From Anagrus nilaparvatae (taxonomy: Eukaryota; Arthropoda; Insecta; Hymenoptera; Mymaridae), in NCBI GenBank assembly GCA_022575985.1, contig JAKSXM010000246.1:10434001-10498000 (forward strand): 64,000 bases of DNA, given 5' to 3'. Shown here in pieces: positions 33,323 to 43,886 of this stretch. Both the position numbers and the translations under genes were made by a program. Below the pieces are notes generated by a model. That model had not been told where the DNA came from. It made no database searches and saw only the letters and a program-made list of their open reading frames with translations. The first letter of the stretch is position 1. Each line of letters starts with the position of its first letter.

Positions 33323-35071
33323 ATGAAGTTGGCGATTACAATATATCTTCTGTTAGTTTTGGATCTAACAAAAACAAATACTATAGAAACCTTAATTCAT
33401 GATATTTTAAAAGAAGTTAATCCAAGTCAAGTAACATTGCACACTGACTTTAAAAATGGCAGCATAATAAACCATTGCAACTACCAAACAATTTTTAAAA
33501 ATCTTTTAACTAAAGTACCTACAAAAGTTGTGGATTTAAACAATCCACCTTCATCGATGACTTTTAATGATATTGATATTCAGTATCATAAAAACATAAC
33601 TGCTCCTCTTCATATTATAATTATAAGTGAAAGTTCAATAAATGAATTGGAAAAAAAATTACAAACATTTTCAGATTTAATAATAGATTCAGTATTTTAT
33701 TTATCTTCACCAAAAATATTTTTTGTTTTAAATCAAATTAAAGAAACAGAAAATTTAATTTATACAATACTAAATTTTGTAGACATTTACAAATTTTACG
33801 ATTTTACGATACTGCAATGTTATTTTAAACATTCTTACCTTGTAAATTTTGATTTTTTTCATAAGACAACTACGAAAAAAAATTTTACAGGCAGTATCAT
33901 TAAAAATTATTATCCTAATATATATGCTACGATAAGTGGATATGAAATGAGAGTTGGTGTAATTCAAAAATATTGGCCAGATTCTTATAAAAACGATTTG
34001 GTTAACTACAACACTGATGGTTATCAAGACTTATATTTGCAGATACATTTATATAAAACTTATCAATGCCTTGAAAAAGTACTTAACGTAACTACATATT
34101 TTCTTGAAACTTCAAATAAGGATTCAATAAACAATTACATAGCAAATTTTCAACTTGACGGTTTTCTGACTAAAATAAATTATTTTCTAAATGATAATCT
34201 AATAAATACTTATTTTATAGAAACAGAAAAATTGAACATCATTGTGCCAGTAATTTATGAAAAAAATATTTTTATCAGTAACCAAGTATTTTATGCTTTT
34301 CTTACTTTGTGTGGAGTAATATGTTTGTTTTTATTTTCTGCTCATTTTTTCAAATTTCAAAGAGATGAATGGTCTGCTTTTAATATTTATACTTTTATTT
34401 TGGGCATTTGTGTAAATATTAATTTTCGACTTAATTTAAAAACAAAAATAATGTTTTTTACTTTATTCGCTGTTTCATTTTTCTTTATTTCTGATCTTGT
34501 TACTGACATGACAAGTTTGAAGTATAATCATAAAGAAATAGAATTTGTCAGTTCTTTTGATGAAATTGTAAAAAATAATGTAACAACTTTATTTTATTAT
34601 AATCAAGTTATGTTAAATTTTTTGGTCAGTCACACAACAGGAGTCGTTCAAAATGTATTTAAAATGGCTAAATTTCATAAAAGAAGTGATACAGGAGCTG
34701 ATAATAAAATATTGATTATTAAGTATAATTGTGCTCTAAAATATTTAAATAAAATAAGTTACTCAAATGAGAGAATGGGATTTAAAATAAGTGAATTAAC
34801 TTTATATGATTTACAGAATTCAATAATGTTTCCTGATAATTCTCCACTAAGAATTAAATTTGATGATATCCATTTGAGAATAAAAGAAGCTGGTTTGGAT
34901 GTAAAATGGAAATCTGATTATAATTATGCAAATAAAATAAGTGCCTTAAGAGAATCTAAAAAATGGGATGATGAAGATGATGAGCTCACTCTTCCAATTG
35001 TTCTTTTATCGATTATGATTTTTGGAATAATTGCATCTTTTATTGTACTCTTAAGTGAAAACCTTTGGTAA
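33323..35071 (+). CDS. Divergent ionotropic receptor IR1, C-terminally truncated
   Basis: Intronless 582-residue frame, the duplicate of IR2 (52,097-53,980). Expected to be a ligand-gated cation channel subunit of the insect chemosensory IR family: signal peptide (residues 1-18), divergent extracellular ligand-binding half, membrane segment M1 (about 320-343), pore loop, M2 (about 375-393), second ligand-binding half, M3 (about 556-578). The TAT that follows the TGG codon of SENLW in IR2 is TAA here (35,069-35,071), removing a 45-residue cytosolic tail; the frame beyond the stop is still open (RRIFVQPRDTQI), so the nonsense change is recent. Start chosen because ATG is followed by the signal peptide and conserved in IR2. 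The TTAA end of a transposon lies 66 bp upstream, with a TTTTTCTTCCCAG acceptor-like tract between. Possibly a functional short form, more likely a young pseudogene. Confidence 0.85.
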   Translation: MKLAITIYLLLVLDLTKTNTIETLIHDILKEVNPSQVTLHTDFKNGSIINHCNYQTIFKNLLTKVPTKVVDLNNPPSSMTFNDIDIQYHKNITAPLHIIIISESSINELEKKLQTFSDLIIDSVFYLSSPKIFFVLNQIKETENLIYTILNFVDIYKFYDFTILQCYFKHSYLVNFDFFHKTTTKKNFTGSIIKNYYPNIYATISGYEMRVGVIQKYWPDSYKNDLVNYNTDGYQDLYLQIHLYKTYQCLEKVLNVTTYFLETSNKDSINNYIANFQLDGFLTKINYFLNDNLINTYFIETEKLNIIVPVIYEKNIFISNQVFYAFLTLCGVICLFLFSAHFFKFQRDEWSAFNIYTFILGICVNINFRLNLKTKIMFFTLFAVSFFFISDLVTDMTSLKYNHKEIEFVSSFDEIVKNNVTTLFYYNQVMLNFLVSHTTGVVQNVFKMAKFHKRSDTGADNKILIIKYNCALKYLNKISYSNERMGFKISELTLYDLQNSIMFPDNSPLRIKFDDIHLRIKEAGLDVKWKSDYNYANKISALRESKKWDDEDDELTLPIVLLSIMIFGIIASFIVLLSENLW

Positions 35072-35214
35072 TACTACTTAAAGGAAAAACTAAGTGGAGC
35101 AAGGATTGGACAGTTTTTAAGTACGTGCTTCAAGTCTAAGGAAAAAATAAATACCTTGAAGAGTACCCGTAGGATTTTCGTTCAACCACGTGATACGCAA
35201 ATTAGTTCTGTCTA
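35072..35214 (+). pseudogene. Former C-terminal tail codons of IR1
   Basis: In frame with IR1 after its TAA: encodes the tail equivalent to IR2 residues 580-627, including GARIGQFLSTCFKSK and RRIFVQPRDTQISSV, ending in TAA. No other disabling change, which dates the nonsense mutation as recent or suggests readthrough; the latter has no direct support. Confidence 0.75.
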
Positions 35215-35879
35215 ATTATATCATGGATTTTTTTTTGTAAATAGAATTACAAAATGAAAAGACTTGTTTTTTATGGTTCATTAAAGTGATAAAAGTTGAT
35301 GATCAAAATGACTATAAGTAATTGGTTTATATTATTTTGGGCCTAAAATATTTAAAAAAAAGCTATAAACTAATTGTTTCTAATTTGTAGGTAGAAGACT
35401 ATCATCTACTTTTAGTAACAATAAAGTTTTAAGAATAATAAAATACAATATTTTGTTAATTTCCTTGTAATTACAATTCTTTGCATAAAATTAATTGTAG
35501 CTACTAATTATATCAGTCTAAATTCTCAATTCTGAGAAGTGAAAATCAGAAAAAGTTCAAAATTAACGAAGAAACGAACAAATAAACAAATTTTACAAAA
35601 CTTTTATAATATGAAACTTTTCTGAGAAATAAATGAATAAAGTTCTCCCTGAGAGGCATTAAATTTGTACAAAAAACTTAACATGGAATTCTACATGTAA
35701 GGCTTTTTATTTGTTGTTGAAGAGACAGTCATGCAATTCAGAAAATAAATTTTAATTTTTTCATTAATAATGTAAGTACACTAAGTTTTATTTTAAAAAA
35801 ATAATAATTTTGGTTTTATTTTTTTGACCATTCAGTCCAAATTGGGCACAGTTGAAGTGGAATTCCTCACATATTATTA
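35215..35879. other. IR1 3' flank, AT-rich
   Basis: No ORF. Contains AATAAA-type signals (for example about 35,624-35,640) that could serve for polyadenylation, but they are common at this base composition. Copy 2 lacks about 270 bp of the middle of this flank and has a different 134-bp block at 53,983-54,116. Confidence 0.4.
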
Positions 35880-35978
35880 GGGTGACTTTACCAATTAGTG
35901 AACACTCGTCTCTACTATAAATATAACATGTTATTGGGCATTATTTGATGGGTGGTCACTAAATGGTACAGTCACCCT
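35880..35978. mobile_element. Small MITE with GGGTGACT ends, TA-flanked (copy 1)
   Basis: Imperfect ~22-bp terminal inverted repeats GGGTGACTTTACCAATTAGT and the inverse CACTAAATGGTACAGTCACCC; TA on both sides. 99 bp, no ORF. A Tc1/mariner-type MITE is likely. Also in copy 2 at 54,552-54,649. Confidence 0.75.
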
Positions 35979-36554
35979 ACTTTTTTTTTTAAATATAATA
36001 AAAATTTTAATTAACCAAACAATTAACATAATGTTGATGTAAAATATGTGTCAACAAAATTTAATAATTTGTTTTACTTGTGTGTCTATTTGCAATTGGT
36101 GGTAGTATTGAAATTAAATTTCATAGAAAAGTAGGTTTTATACATATCAAAACTTAGAGATGATTTTTTAATTACAAAAAAATTTAATTTACGATTAAAC
36201 CACATTTTAAAAAAAATCCAGTTACAGTTACCGGATTTCCGGTTGTAACTGCATGTTGGCAGCTGGAATTTTAAAATTCTTTTAAATGGTTACAAATGAC
36301 ATAAAACTTAAAGATAAGTGTCAAAGAATATATTTACAGCTCGTCTCTAGAAAATTAAAGAATGGTTCAAATAGTACGTAATTTACCTTCTGAGGCAGAG
36401 CCGAGGATGGTAAACTGCGATTTGGGGCATTATTGATTTCTAAAGAAGGGTCGTATAGAAAATTTTTCTGCAGAAAAAAATGCTTTCATTTGCTATAGAT
36501 ACGATAAATTATTTTAGTTCAGTGAATGTTTTATGAATGATTAATCAAAAAATA
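35979..36554. other. AT-rich duplicated DNA
   Basis: Includes a small imperfect palindrome GTTACCGGATTTCCGGTTGT at about 36,226. No gene; partner at 54,650-55,269. Confidence 0.4.
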
Positions 36555-37318
36555 TCATAAATCGGTAATTCTTAGTTATTTTACCCAAATCTGAAATCGA
36601 TGTCTTGAATTTAAAAAAACCGATTCCTTAATTCAATATTTGGTATGTAAAAAGATGCTTACTATCCAATTTTCAAGGCTCCAGGTGGCTTGGTTGCGAT
36701 TTGGCAGCTGTTTTTTCAAATTTAAATTTTTTCGATTTCTTAACCACCCATTTCTTTTTTATTTTCTGAACCTCCTAAATAAGCCTGAAAAATATTTTCT
36801 CTACGGAGATAGGTAGTAAAATTTCTTACTCGATCCAAAACTAGTAATGTTTTTTAAGGAAGATTTCAGGAAAATCGAAATACACGACTGTTTTGAATTC
36901 AAAAAGCGTCAGTTTTTTTAATTAAAAAAAAAAAATTTTTTAAATGACGCTTTTTGAGAAATTTAAAATTGAAAAAACCTTGTATTTTCCGATTTATCCG
37001 ACTTTTCATGAGGGTTTCCCGAAAAAATATGTCCTGATTCAGATCGGGCAGAAATTTAACAACCTACTTTAGTAAAGAAAATATTTTTTAGGCTTATTTA
37101 GGGCGTTCAGAAAATTAAAAAAAAATGGGTGGCTAAGGGATCGATAAAAATAAAAATTGAAATAAAAGCTGCCAAATCGCAACCATCTCACCAAGAGTCT
37201 TGAAAATTAGACAGTAACCATATTTTTAGATACTAAACACGGTTCTATCAATATTTTTTAAATTCAAGACATCTACCTCAGATTTGGGTAAAAATAGTTA
37301 AGAACTACCGAAATATTT
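36555..37318. repeat. Foldback element with palindromic centre (copy 1)
   Basis: Left arm ATCGGTAATTCTTAGTTATT pairs with the inverse near 37,290-37,318, and the arms pair to the centre at about 36,930, where AAAAGCGTCA and TGACGCTTTT flank an A/T loop. Landmarks GGTTGCGATTTGGCAGCTG and its inverse occur in the two arms. Partner at 55,270-56,032. Confidence 0.85.
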
Positions 37319-37900
37319 TTTTTATTTACATAGAATACTTTGTTTTTCAAGTTACAAAAAGAATTGTTTTATGAAACATGATATTTTGCAGAATATGAAT
37401 TTGAAAAATATCTAATTATTATTCAGGATTTTTTTCTTATGTTTCTTGAGCTCTAAAATGTATTTTCCATCCCATTCCATAATTATTCACACTACTTCTA
37501 TACTCCACCATAACTCGATTACTTTGACCTACGTATTCTGCTGGTATTTCCTAAATTACAAAAAAGAGAAGCATAAGAACCACATTCACGTAATTGAAAT
37601 TTAATTTCTGAAAACATACCCCTCCACAATACGTTATTAATAATTGTCTGTCTCCATTGGCATTGTATTCATAAAATCCAACATTAACAGTATCACACAT
37701 TTGCTTAGGTATATCAAAAACATCGAAATCTAATACAACTTTAAATCCTTTTGGCACGCTGACGTCCCAAGTACATACGTCACTACTTCTGTATGGCTTA
37801 TCGTAAAATGGTGATGTAAAAGTTCCATAATAATTAAATAATTCACCACCACAGCCACGGCCTTGAAAAAATTAACTTTTTTAGAGACTGTTTGTCTTAA

Positions 37901-38426
37901 GGAGGTTTATCCGTGGTTTACTACATTTTTGCAGGAATTACGATTACCGACATAAATTTTTTTTTTTTAAGTTCATTTTGGAAGCTACTAATTGAAAAGA
38001 AACTATAAAAAACCATTAATAATTCAAGAATATTACCAAAAAAAGTCTCATAGTATTATAGAATTTAAAAAAACGTCACTAAAATAATGAGCTTTTTGGT
38101 TATGTTACGTGTTTTTTATTAATTTTACGAAAATAAAGTCGATAAAGTATGTAAAACTAATTGGGAATGTAATCTTTAAGTAATTATTTATCAGATTTAT
38201 TAAGTTTCATCGATCTTTGTCATTAGCACCCTACTTTTTATAAAGCCGAAACAAATTTTCCCATAAGCGCAATGTTAAATTACGACTTTTATTTTATTAA
38301 TAAAAAATTAATTAAGTCGGTGACATAGGTAAAAATAAGTCGATTTTAGTTCAGAAATGTTTAAATTTTAATACTATTCACGTTTTATTACATTTTGTCA
38401 TTATTTTTTTTAACGGATAAACCTCC
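37901..38426. mobile_element. TTAA-specific MITE in a cubilin intron
   Basis: 14-bp inverted ends GGAGGTTTATCCGT and ACGGATAAACCTCC; TTAA at 37,897-37,900 and 38,427-38,430. The copy 2 intron (56,577-56,648) has one TTAA and no element. 526 bp, no ORF. TTAA targets are used by piggyBac and Kolobok families; the GG start fits Kolobok slightly better. Confidence 0.88.
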
Positions 38427-38443
38427 TTAAATTTTACCTTGTA

Positions 38444-38756
38444 CACTGAAAAAAAAATCCGCTTGCCGCAAGCGGAATAATTCCGCTTGCGGCAAGCGGA
38501 CAATCCGCTTACGGCAAGCGGAATTTTTTTTCTTTGCAAACAATTGCAAATGACTTGAAACGTAAAGAAAATTAAAAAAAAACATTTTTTCTTTTCTTTT
38601 TCCAAAATTTTCTCAAATCTCGTCATACCGAAATACGCATATCCCAAGTAAGCGGGAAAAAATTTTTTTTTTAATTTTCTTTACGTTTCAAGTCATTTGC
38701 AATCGTTTGACGAGAAAAAAAATTCCGCTTGCAGCAAGCGGATTTTTTTTTCAGTG
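38444..38756. mobile_element. Tc1/mariner-type MITE with internal 17-bp GC palindromes
   Basis: Ends CACTGAAAAAAAAATCCGCT and the inverse TTTTTTTTTCAGTG; TA on both sides (38,442-38,443 and 38,757-38,758). The empty site is in copy 2 (CTTGTATACAAA). Arms of about 120 bp fold back. The left arm carries three 17-bp palindromes of the type CCGCTTGCCGCAAGCGG (38,459-38,475; 38,483-38,499; 38,505-38,521), the right arm one (38,725-38,741). The 77- and 89-residue minus frames overlapping here run out of a cubilin exon or across the element and are not genes. Confidence 0.88.
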
Positions 38757-39502
38757 TATACAAAGTAATAAAAATACCTTTATTCGTAGTTGTGTAGGTC
38801 AAATCATATCGGCTTTTACCACGTCCTTTTAACAACGTATGTATGCTTAGAAAATTACCAGTACTGAAAACAGGGAAAGGTTGCAGTATGAAGCATATAG
38901 TCAATAAAGCTGTTCCATTAAATCCTCCATCGTAAATCTAAATTTCAAAAATTTTTTTAAAATTTAAAAAACCCTAAAAATTTTTATTTTAGTAAACTTA
39001 CAGTCATGTTACCGTCTTTTGCACAATCAATCGAATAAGGGAATATAAAATCAGAAAAGTATAAAGATATTGTGTAATTTTCTTTAGCTGTGATTGTAAA
39101 ATAACATTCTGTTACATCTTCGTGATAATTTCTTTTAAATAAATTCTATTCAAGTTTAAATCCTTTATGATTTATGTGGTTAATTTTTGCTTTGTAAACT
39201 AATTTAACGTTTGGAGAAGAACTAAATTTATTTTATTAAAAATTTTAAATAATTTTAATTCATTTTATAAAAATATAGAAATTGTTATTATACCTGTAAT
39301 ATTCATGAGGTAAAACTGCTCCACAATATCTTAAATATGAATTGGGATTTCGAAAACTCTGCAAAAATGTTATTTTTAAGATTTATAGATTTAATGAAAA
39401 TTATAAATTTAACTTACAGTAATTTTTACTCGATCGTGAAGTCTTAATGGATCGCGAATCTTTCCTCTTATTACGAGATCTTCACCCATTCCTTCAGTTA
39501 TA

Positions 39503-40854
39503 AAAAATTTCGATATACTTTTTTTTTGTTACTTTAAATGTTCATTTTTTCTATGAAATTAATAATATCTAGATGTATCGTTTGATATCTTGAATCTTTT
39601 AATTTATTTTTTTTTTATTTTTTTCTCAAAATTTTTTTCACCAAAACATACAAAATTTATTTTCATGGACATCTCCTTAAGAATAAAATCTCCATATTTA
39701 ATTTATTTTCTAGCATGGTTGTTTATAATATTATTGCTAATCATTTTTCTTTTTTAATTAATTTTTAATTTTTTTTTGTGTACACAAGGCCTTCAGCCCC
39801 TCTGGTATGTAATTGTTTTTATTAGTACTTGTTTTTCATGTACTTTGAGTAATTATAATTATTATTATTCAGAGTTAATTGCATAGTAACCATTTTGGAA
39901 ATTGACATATGCATTAAATATAAATTATTTATAATTAATTTAGGGGTAGTTTTCATATTCTTTAATTAGTCTTATAGCCCAATCAGGACTTGCCATTATT
40001 ACACTCCAAGATTTTCTTACCCTTTCTTCAAAAAAAGCAATCAATCAGATAATTTTAGTACTTCTTCCGAAATATTGGGTTAGTATATTTTCCTCGAAAT
40101 AAGGCAGCTTTTGCTGATTTCATGCCTTAATTTATATTTCTAAAAATAGATCCCAATGTAAATATGTCTCCATTTTCAGAATCTGAAGTCAAATCACGAT
40201 AAAATCAAATGGAAATTCAATATTGCGGGTTAAAGTTAAAAAATTTTTCTTCTAACTTCAAAATTAGAAAAAAATTACTAAAAACAAATAATCTAATGCT
40301 ACTTGTATTTAATAATTTTTTTCAATTTTTCATCCACCATTCTAAACTTAAAATAAAATTCATGCAACAAAATATTTCTTTAAACACACAAGAGATGAAA
40401 ATTTAATGGTTTTTCAAATACATCTTTTTTTATGTTATTTATAATGCTATATAAGCAATACGTCGATTTCTTTCAGTGGCCAACGTTGACTCAAAATATT
40501 GAGTTTCCAAAGGATTTTATCATAAGTTTTATCATCAGATTCTCAAAATTTAGATTTTTTTACACAGGGTTATATTTTTGAAATATAAATATTGGCTTTA
40601 AAATTAGTTTAGTATTCGAAAGCAAAACAACACGTAGACATTTGTAAGGATTTTCACCTATGTAAAGCAAAAATACAAGAATAAACATGCTTTTAAAAAT
40701 ACCGGATTGGGCCCAAAAACTATAGGTTCCATCAACTCGATAAAAGAAACCCAGTTTTAAAAAATTAAAGTAATGCGATCGATCGGTTTTGCTTTATTGT
40801 GCAGACAAGGTGTTGATTTTTGCATCCATTAAGGTAGAGCTTCGCTCTATTATA
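39503..40854. other. Spacer between duplication copies, no gene seen
   Basis: AT-rich single-copy sequence. A 65-residue plus frame (40,209-40,406) has no recognisable features. The short hairpin AGAGCTTCGCTCT lies at about 40,843-40,855 and recurs at about 59,948. Confidence 0.5.
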
Positions 40855-41502
40855 ATAAATAAATATATTACTTAGAATTTTTTTAAACTAGCTTTTTAAA
40901 TATCCATGGTTATAATTAATTTAATGGCTATTGACTACATTTTCAAGAATTAAAAGGTATCTGTTTGCAATTAGTCGTTGTTTAAAACAAAAACATTTAT
41001 TTCGACCCAAACATAAAAATTTTTTTTGCATGTAAATAAAAATATTCCATGTATCATCAAATCGATTTGTTTTTCACAATCAGCAACAAAAACGCGAATA
41101 AATTTAAAAAAAATAGCATTAGTTACAGTTAAGTTCAATGTAAATGTTCATAATTTACTTTTTTATGAAAAAAAGTTCTTTTTCAATAAACTAAAGGATA
41201 AAGTTTATGAAGACTCTATAAATCTTTCTTAATCAATTATTGAGGTAAATAAATTTTTTTAATGTCAGTAAAAAACAATTTCGCTTATTCTTTTAATTTT
41301 ACTCCTTTTTCTTAACAATTAAACTAACAAGGGGAGACCTGAATATTTGGATAGCCAAATTACAATCTGTAGCTATGGATGATTTTGAGTAAACACCCAA
41401 GATACCCTCCTTTTCTTACAAAGCGCCTTCTGAGCCTGGAAACGCAGGGCTCAATCTTATAAAATACTTCCGGTTGGTCTTATTTTTTTTGCATGAATGC
41501 TA
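40855..41502 (+). repeat. Dispersed repeat plus truncated foldback arm
   Basis: 40,860-41,260 is the ~380-bp dispersed repeat; 41,325-41,502 is the left arm of the ACAAGGGGAGA foldback (compare 19,527-19,690). Copy 2 of the segmental duplication starts abruptly at 41,503. Confidence 0.7.
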
Positions 41503-42234
41503 TGAAACCCGTTTTTCAAAATCAGTCATCCTCTTCGAGATATTTATCAATATGTCCTCCCATTTTAAATACATGGGAAAACCCATTTTGTAGCGGTTTT
41601 TCTGATTTTGCTTCACAATTCTAGTTTGACTAAGCACCAAACCAACGAGAAAATTTTTTTATAACGTTCATTCACACGCCTGCTTCATTATATAGAGGAT
41701 TGGTGTTTGGCCAACGTGGCCAGACGCCTCTATGTCTGAAAAAATCGCGTTTAAAATTGAAAAAATAATGTTTTTTAAAAATTGCGTATATTAAATTATT
41801 TATATGTCTATAATTTAGTTAAAATTAATGTTTAAAAAAACTTTTCTTGTTGGTTTGGTGCTTGGTCAAACTAAAATTGTGGAGCAAAATAAGAAAAATC
41901 GCTACTAAATGGTTTTTCCCATGTATTTTAAATAGGAGACATATTGATAAATATCTCGAAGAGGATGACTTATTTTAAAAAACCGGTTTCACCATGTTTT
42001 TGGGGACCAAAAAAGCAACCTTTCTTGAAAATTTCAGCCCGATCCGAGCAGGAAAATTTTTTGCTCATTTTCAGCTGCCCCGAGAGACACGTTTTATCAA
42101 ATAACTCTCAAGAAGCTAGGTGAAACATTTAAATCCAAGAAAGTATTATCTCCTTATAGGTTGAAAATTCATTTTCCGCTATAAAATCCCAAGTGCCCGA
42201 TGTTTTCATAATCCGATCTTTCAAGCTAGGCGTG
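41503..42234. mobile_element. Family F foldback, left-truncated (copy 2)
   Basis: Matches 17,155-17,887; the left end was lost at the duplication break. The right end CAAGCTAGGCGTG is followed directly by AAGT (42,235-42,238), clarifying the target duplication of copy 1. Confidence 0.75.
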
Positions 42235-42444
42235 AAGTATTACACCAAAAAAAAAAAAAAAAATATTGCAGTTTTTAAAATTTTTTTGTTTTTTTAATTT
42301 TGAAAAAAAAATTTTGAAAAAATTCGGTATAAGATCCAAAAAATTACTATAAACGAACTTTCTAAAACTAATACTCGCATAAAAATAAATTAGGTACTAC
42401 GTCCAAAGAGAAAAAAAATGTGGTGTTTTTTGTATTTTTTTATG

Positions 42445-43450
42445 GGGTAATTCCATGGATAAAACGCAAAAAATGATATACCAGGTCTCAAAAATAGGAA
42501 ATTTGGTATTTTTTCGATAAAACAACTTAAAAATAGATGATTCCCGGAATTTGAAGGTTTTCTATAAATTTTGAAGGGTGCTATGCTGATTCAAAGTTTT
42601 TTGGTCAAATTTCTCTCCTCGGCCACCATTTTTGAAAATCCCGTAAAAAAGCTCTAAAAAACGTTAAAGAAAGAAAAAAAAGTAGATTTTCGATGTAAAA
42701 TTTGATGAAAAATTCGAATTTTCAGTCAGATTTTTCCTACTCTATGTCAATTCGCAGGAAAATTCAAATTTGTGTTAAACTTTAAGTGAAAATAACTCAA
42801 AAGTTTCCCGCTAAAAAAAAAAAATTTTTCTCTCAAAATCTTCGAAAATTGCATATATTTTTCTGAAAAAAAATTTCCCGAGAGTAATTTTTATTTTAAG
42901 CGAGTAATACCGATTTTCGTTGTTTTCAATTTTGACTTGTTACTTATTTTGCTGATTTCCCGCTAAGTCACGTGACCAAATGAAAATCTGACCAAAAATT
43001 TGAATTCTGCGGGAAATTTTACAAAGGTATAGTAATTCTGGTATCCTTTAAATGATACATCTTAATTTGACAATTTAATTAAAATGGTTTATTAAAATAA
43101 AGAAAAAATAAAATTTATAAAATGGGATTTTCTTGATTTTTGGGTACATTTCTAACTATTTATAGACATTTTGATAGAAAATAAAATCTAAACTTAAAAA
43201 AAATTTATTTTTTATTAATAATAGACATAACTTTTGTTTTTTCCAAAAGAAGTATTTTTATTTTTAGATTTTACATGATTTTTAGGCTAAAAATGTAAAA
43301 AAATCAAGAAAATCCCATTTTATAACTTTTCATTTTAAAATTTTTCATCGCAATAATATTTATGTATTTTCTTTGTAATTTTAAAAATAAAGTTAAAAAT
43401 TCATGTTTGTTTAATTTTAAAAATGGGAAATCCATAAAATTTCCAAGTTA
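42445..43450. repeat. Duplicated AT-rich repeat with TCACGTGA (copy 2)
   Basis: Partner of 18,110-19,084; TCACGTGA at 42,968-42,975. Non-coding. Confidence 0.6.
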
Positions 43451-43886
43451 GTATATAAATAAATATATTATTTAGAATTTTTTTAAACTAGCTTTTTAAA
43501 TAATGGTTATTGGCTATATTTTCAGCTTTGTTTGTTATTAGTCACTTTTTTAAAAAAAAATATCTATTTCAACCAACAATTTTTTAATTTAAATAATTAT
43601 ATTCCATGTACCATCGAATCGATTTGTCCTTTACAGTCAACAACAAAAACATGAATAAATTTAAAAAAATAGCATTAGTTACAGTTAAGTTCAATATAAA
43701 TGTTTATAATTTACTTTTTTTATAAGAAAAAGTTTTTTTTCAATAAACTAAAGGATAAAAGTTTATGAAGACTCCATTAAATCTTTCTAAATCAATTATT
43801 GAGGTAAATAAATCTGTTTAATGTATGTAAATAAAAATTTCTCTTATTAATTTTAATTTTACTCCTTTTTCTTGATAATTATACTA

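Larger units (their letters stand above)
17155..39502 (+). repeat. Segmental duplication, copy 1
   Basis: Collinear with 41,503-57,402 in the same orientation. By eye most 60-base lines differ at only a few positions. The extra length comes from the 5.67 kb foldback at 20,504-26,168 and two MITEs at 37,901-38,426 and 38,444-38,756, all absent from copy 2. The left break lies inside a family F foldback; the right break lies inside exon E22 of the cubilin-like gene, after CTTCAGTTATAA. Contains IR1 and the decayed cubilin 3' end. Confidence 0.93.
37437..39502 (-). pseudogene. Decayed duplicate of the cubilin-like 3' end (last six exons)
   Basis: Six minus-strand exon equivalents: 39,418-39,502 (truncated), 39,294-39,358, 39,002-39,221, 38,778-38,937, 37,620-37,861 and 37,437-37,550 with the stop TAA at 37,437-37,439. 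They encode the last two CUB domains. Splice sites are kept. The exon at 39,002-39,221 has lost 30 bp (in phase) and has a TAG (39,146-39,148) where the other copy has Tyr, so this copy cannot be translated alone through that exon. The exons after it remain fully open, and 38,778-38,937 is 160 nt, the length needed to keep phase. The upstream break is the duplication boundary. Two MITEs occupy the penultimate visible intron. It could also act as alternative 3' exons for the parent gene; see findings. Confidence 0.88.

Noticed and set aside
33770..34027. 85-residue minus frame inside IR1
   Set aside because: Antisense shadow of the IR1 coding sequence.
38378..38904. 89- and 77-residue minus frames
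   Set aside because: Run through the mariner-type MITE; the only real coding part is the cubilin exon equivalent at 38,778-38,937.
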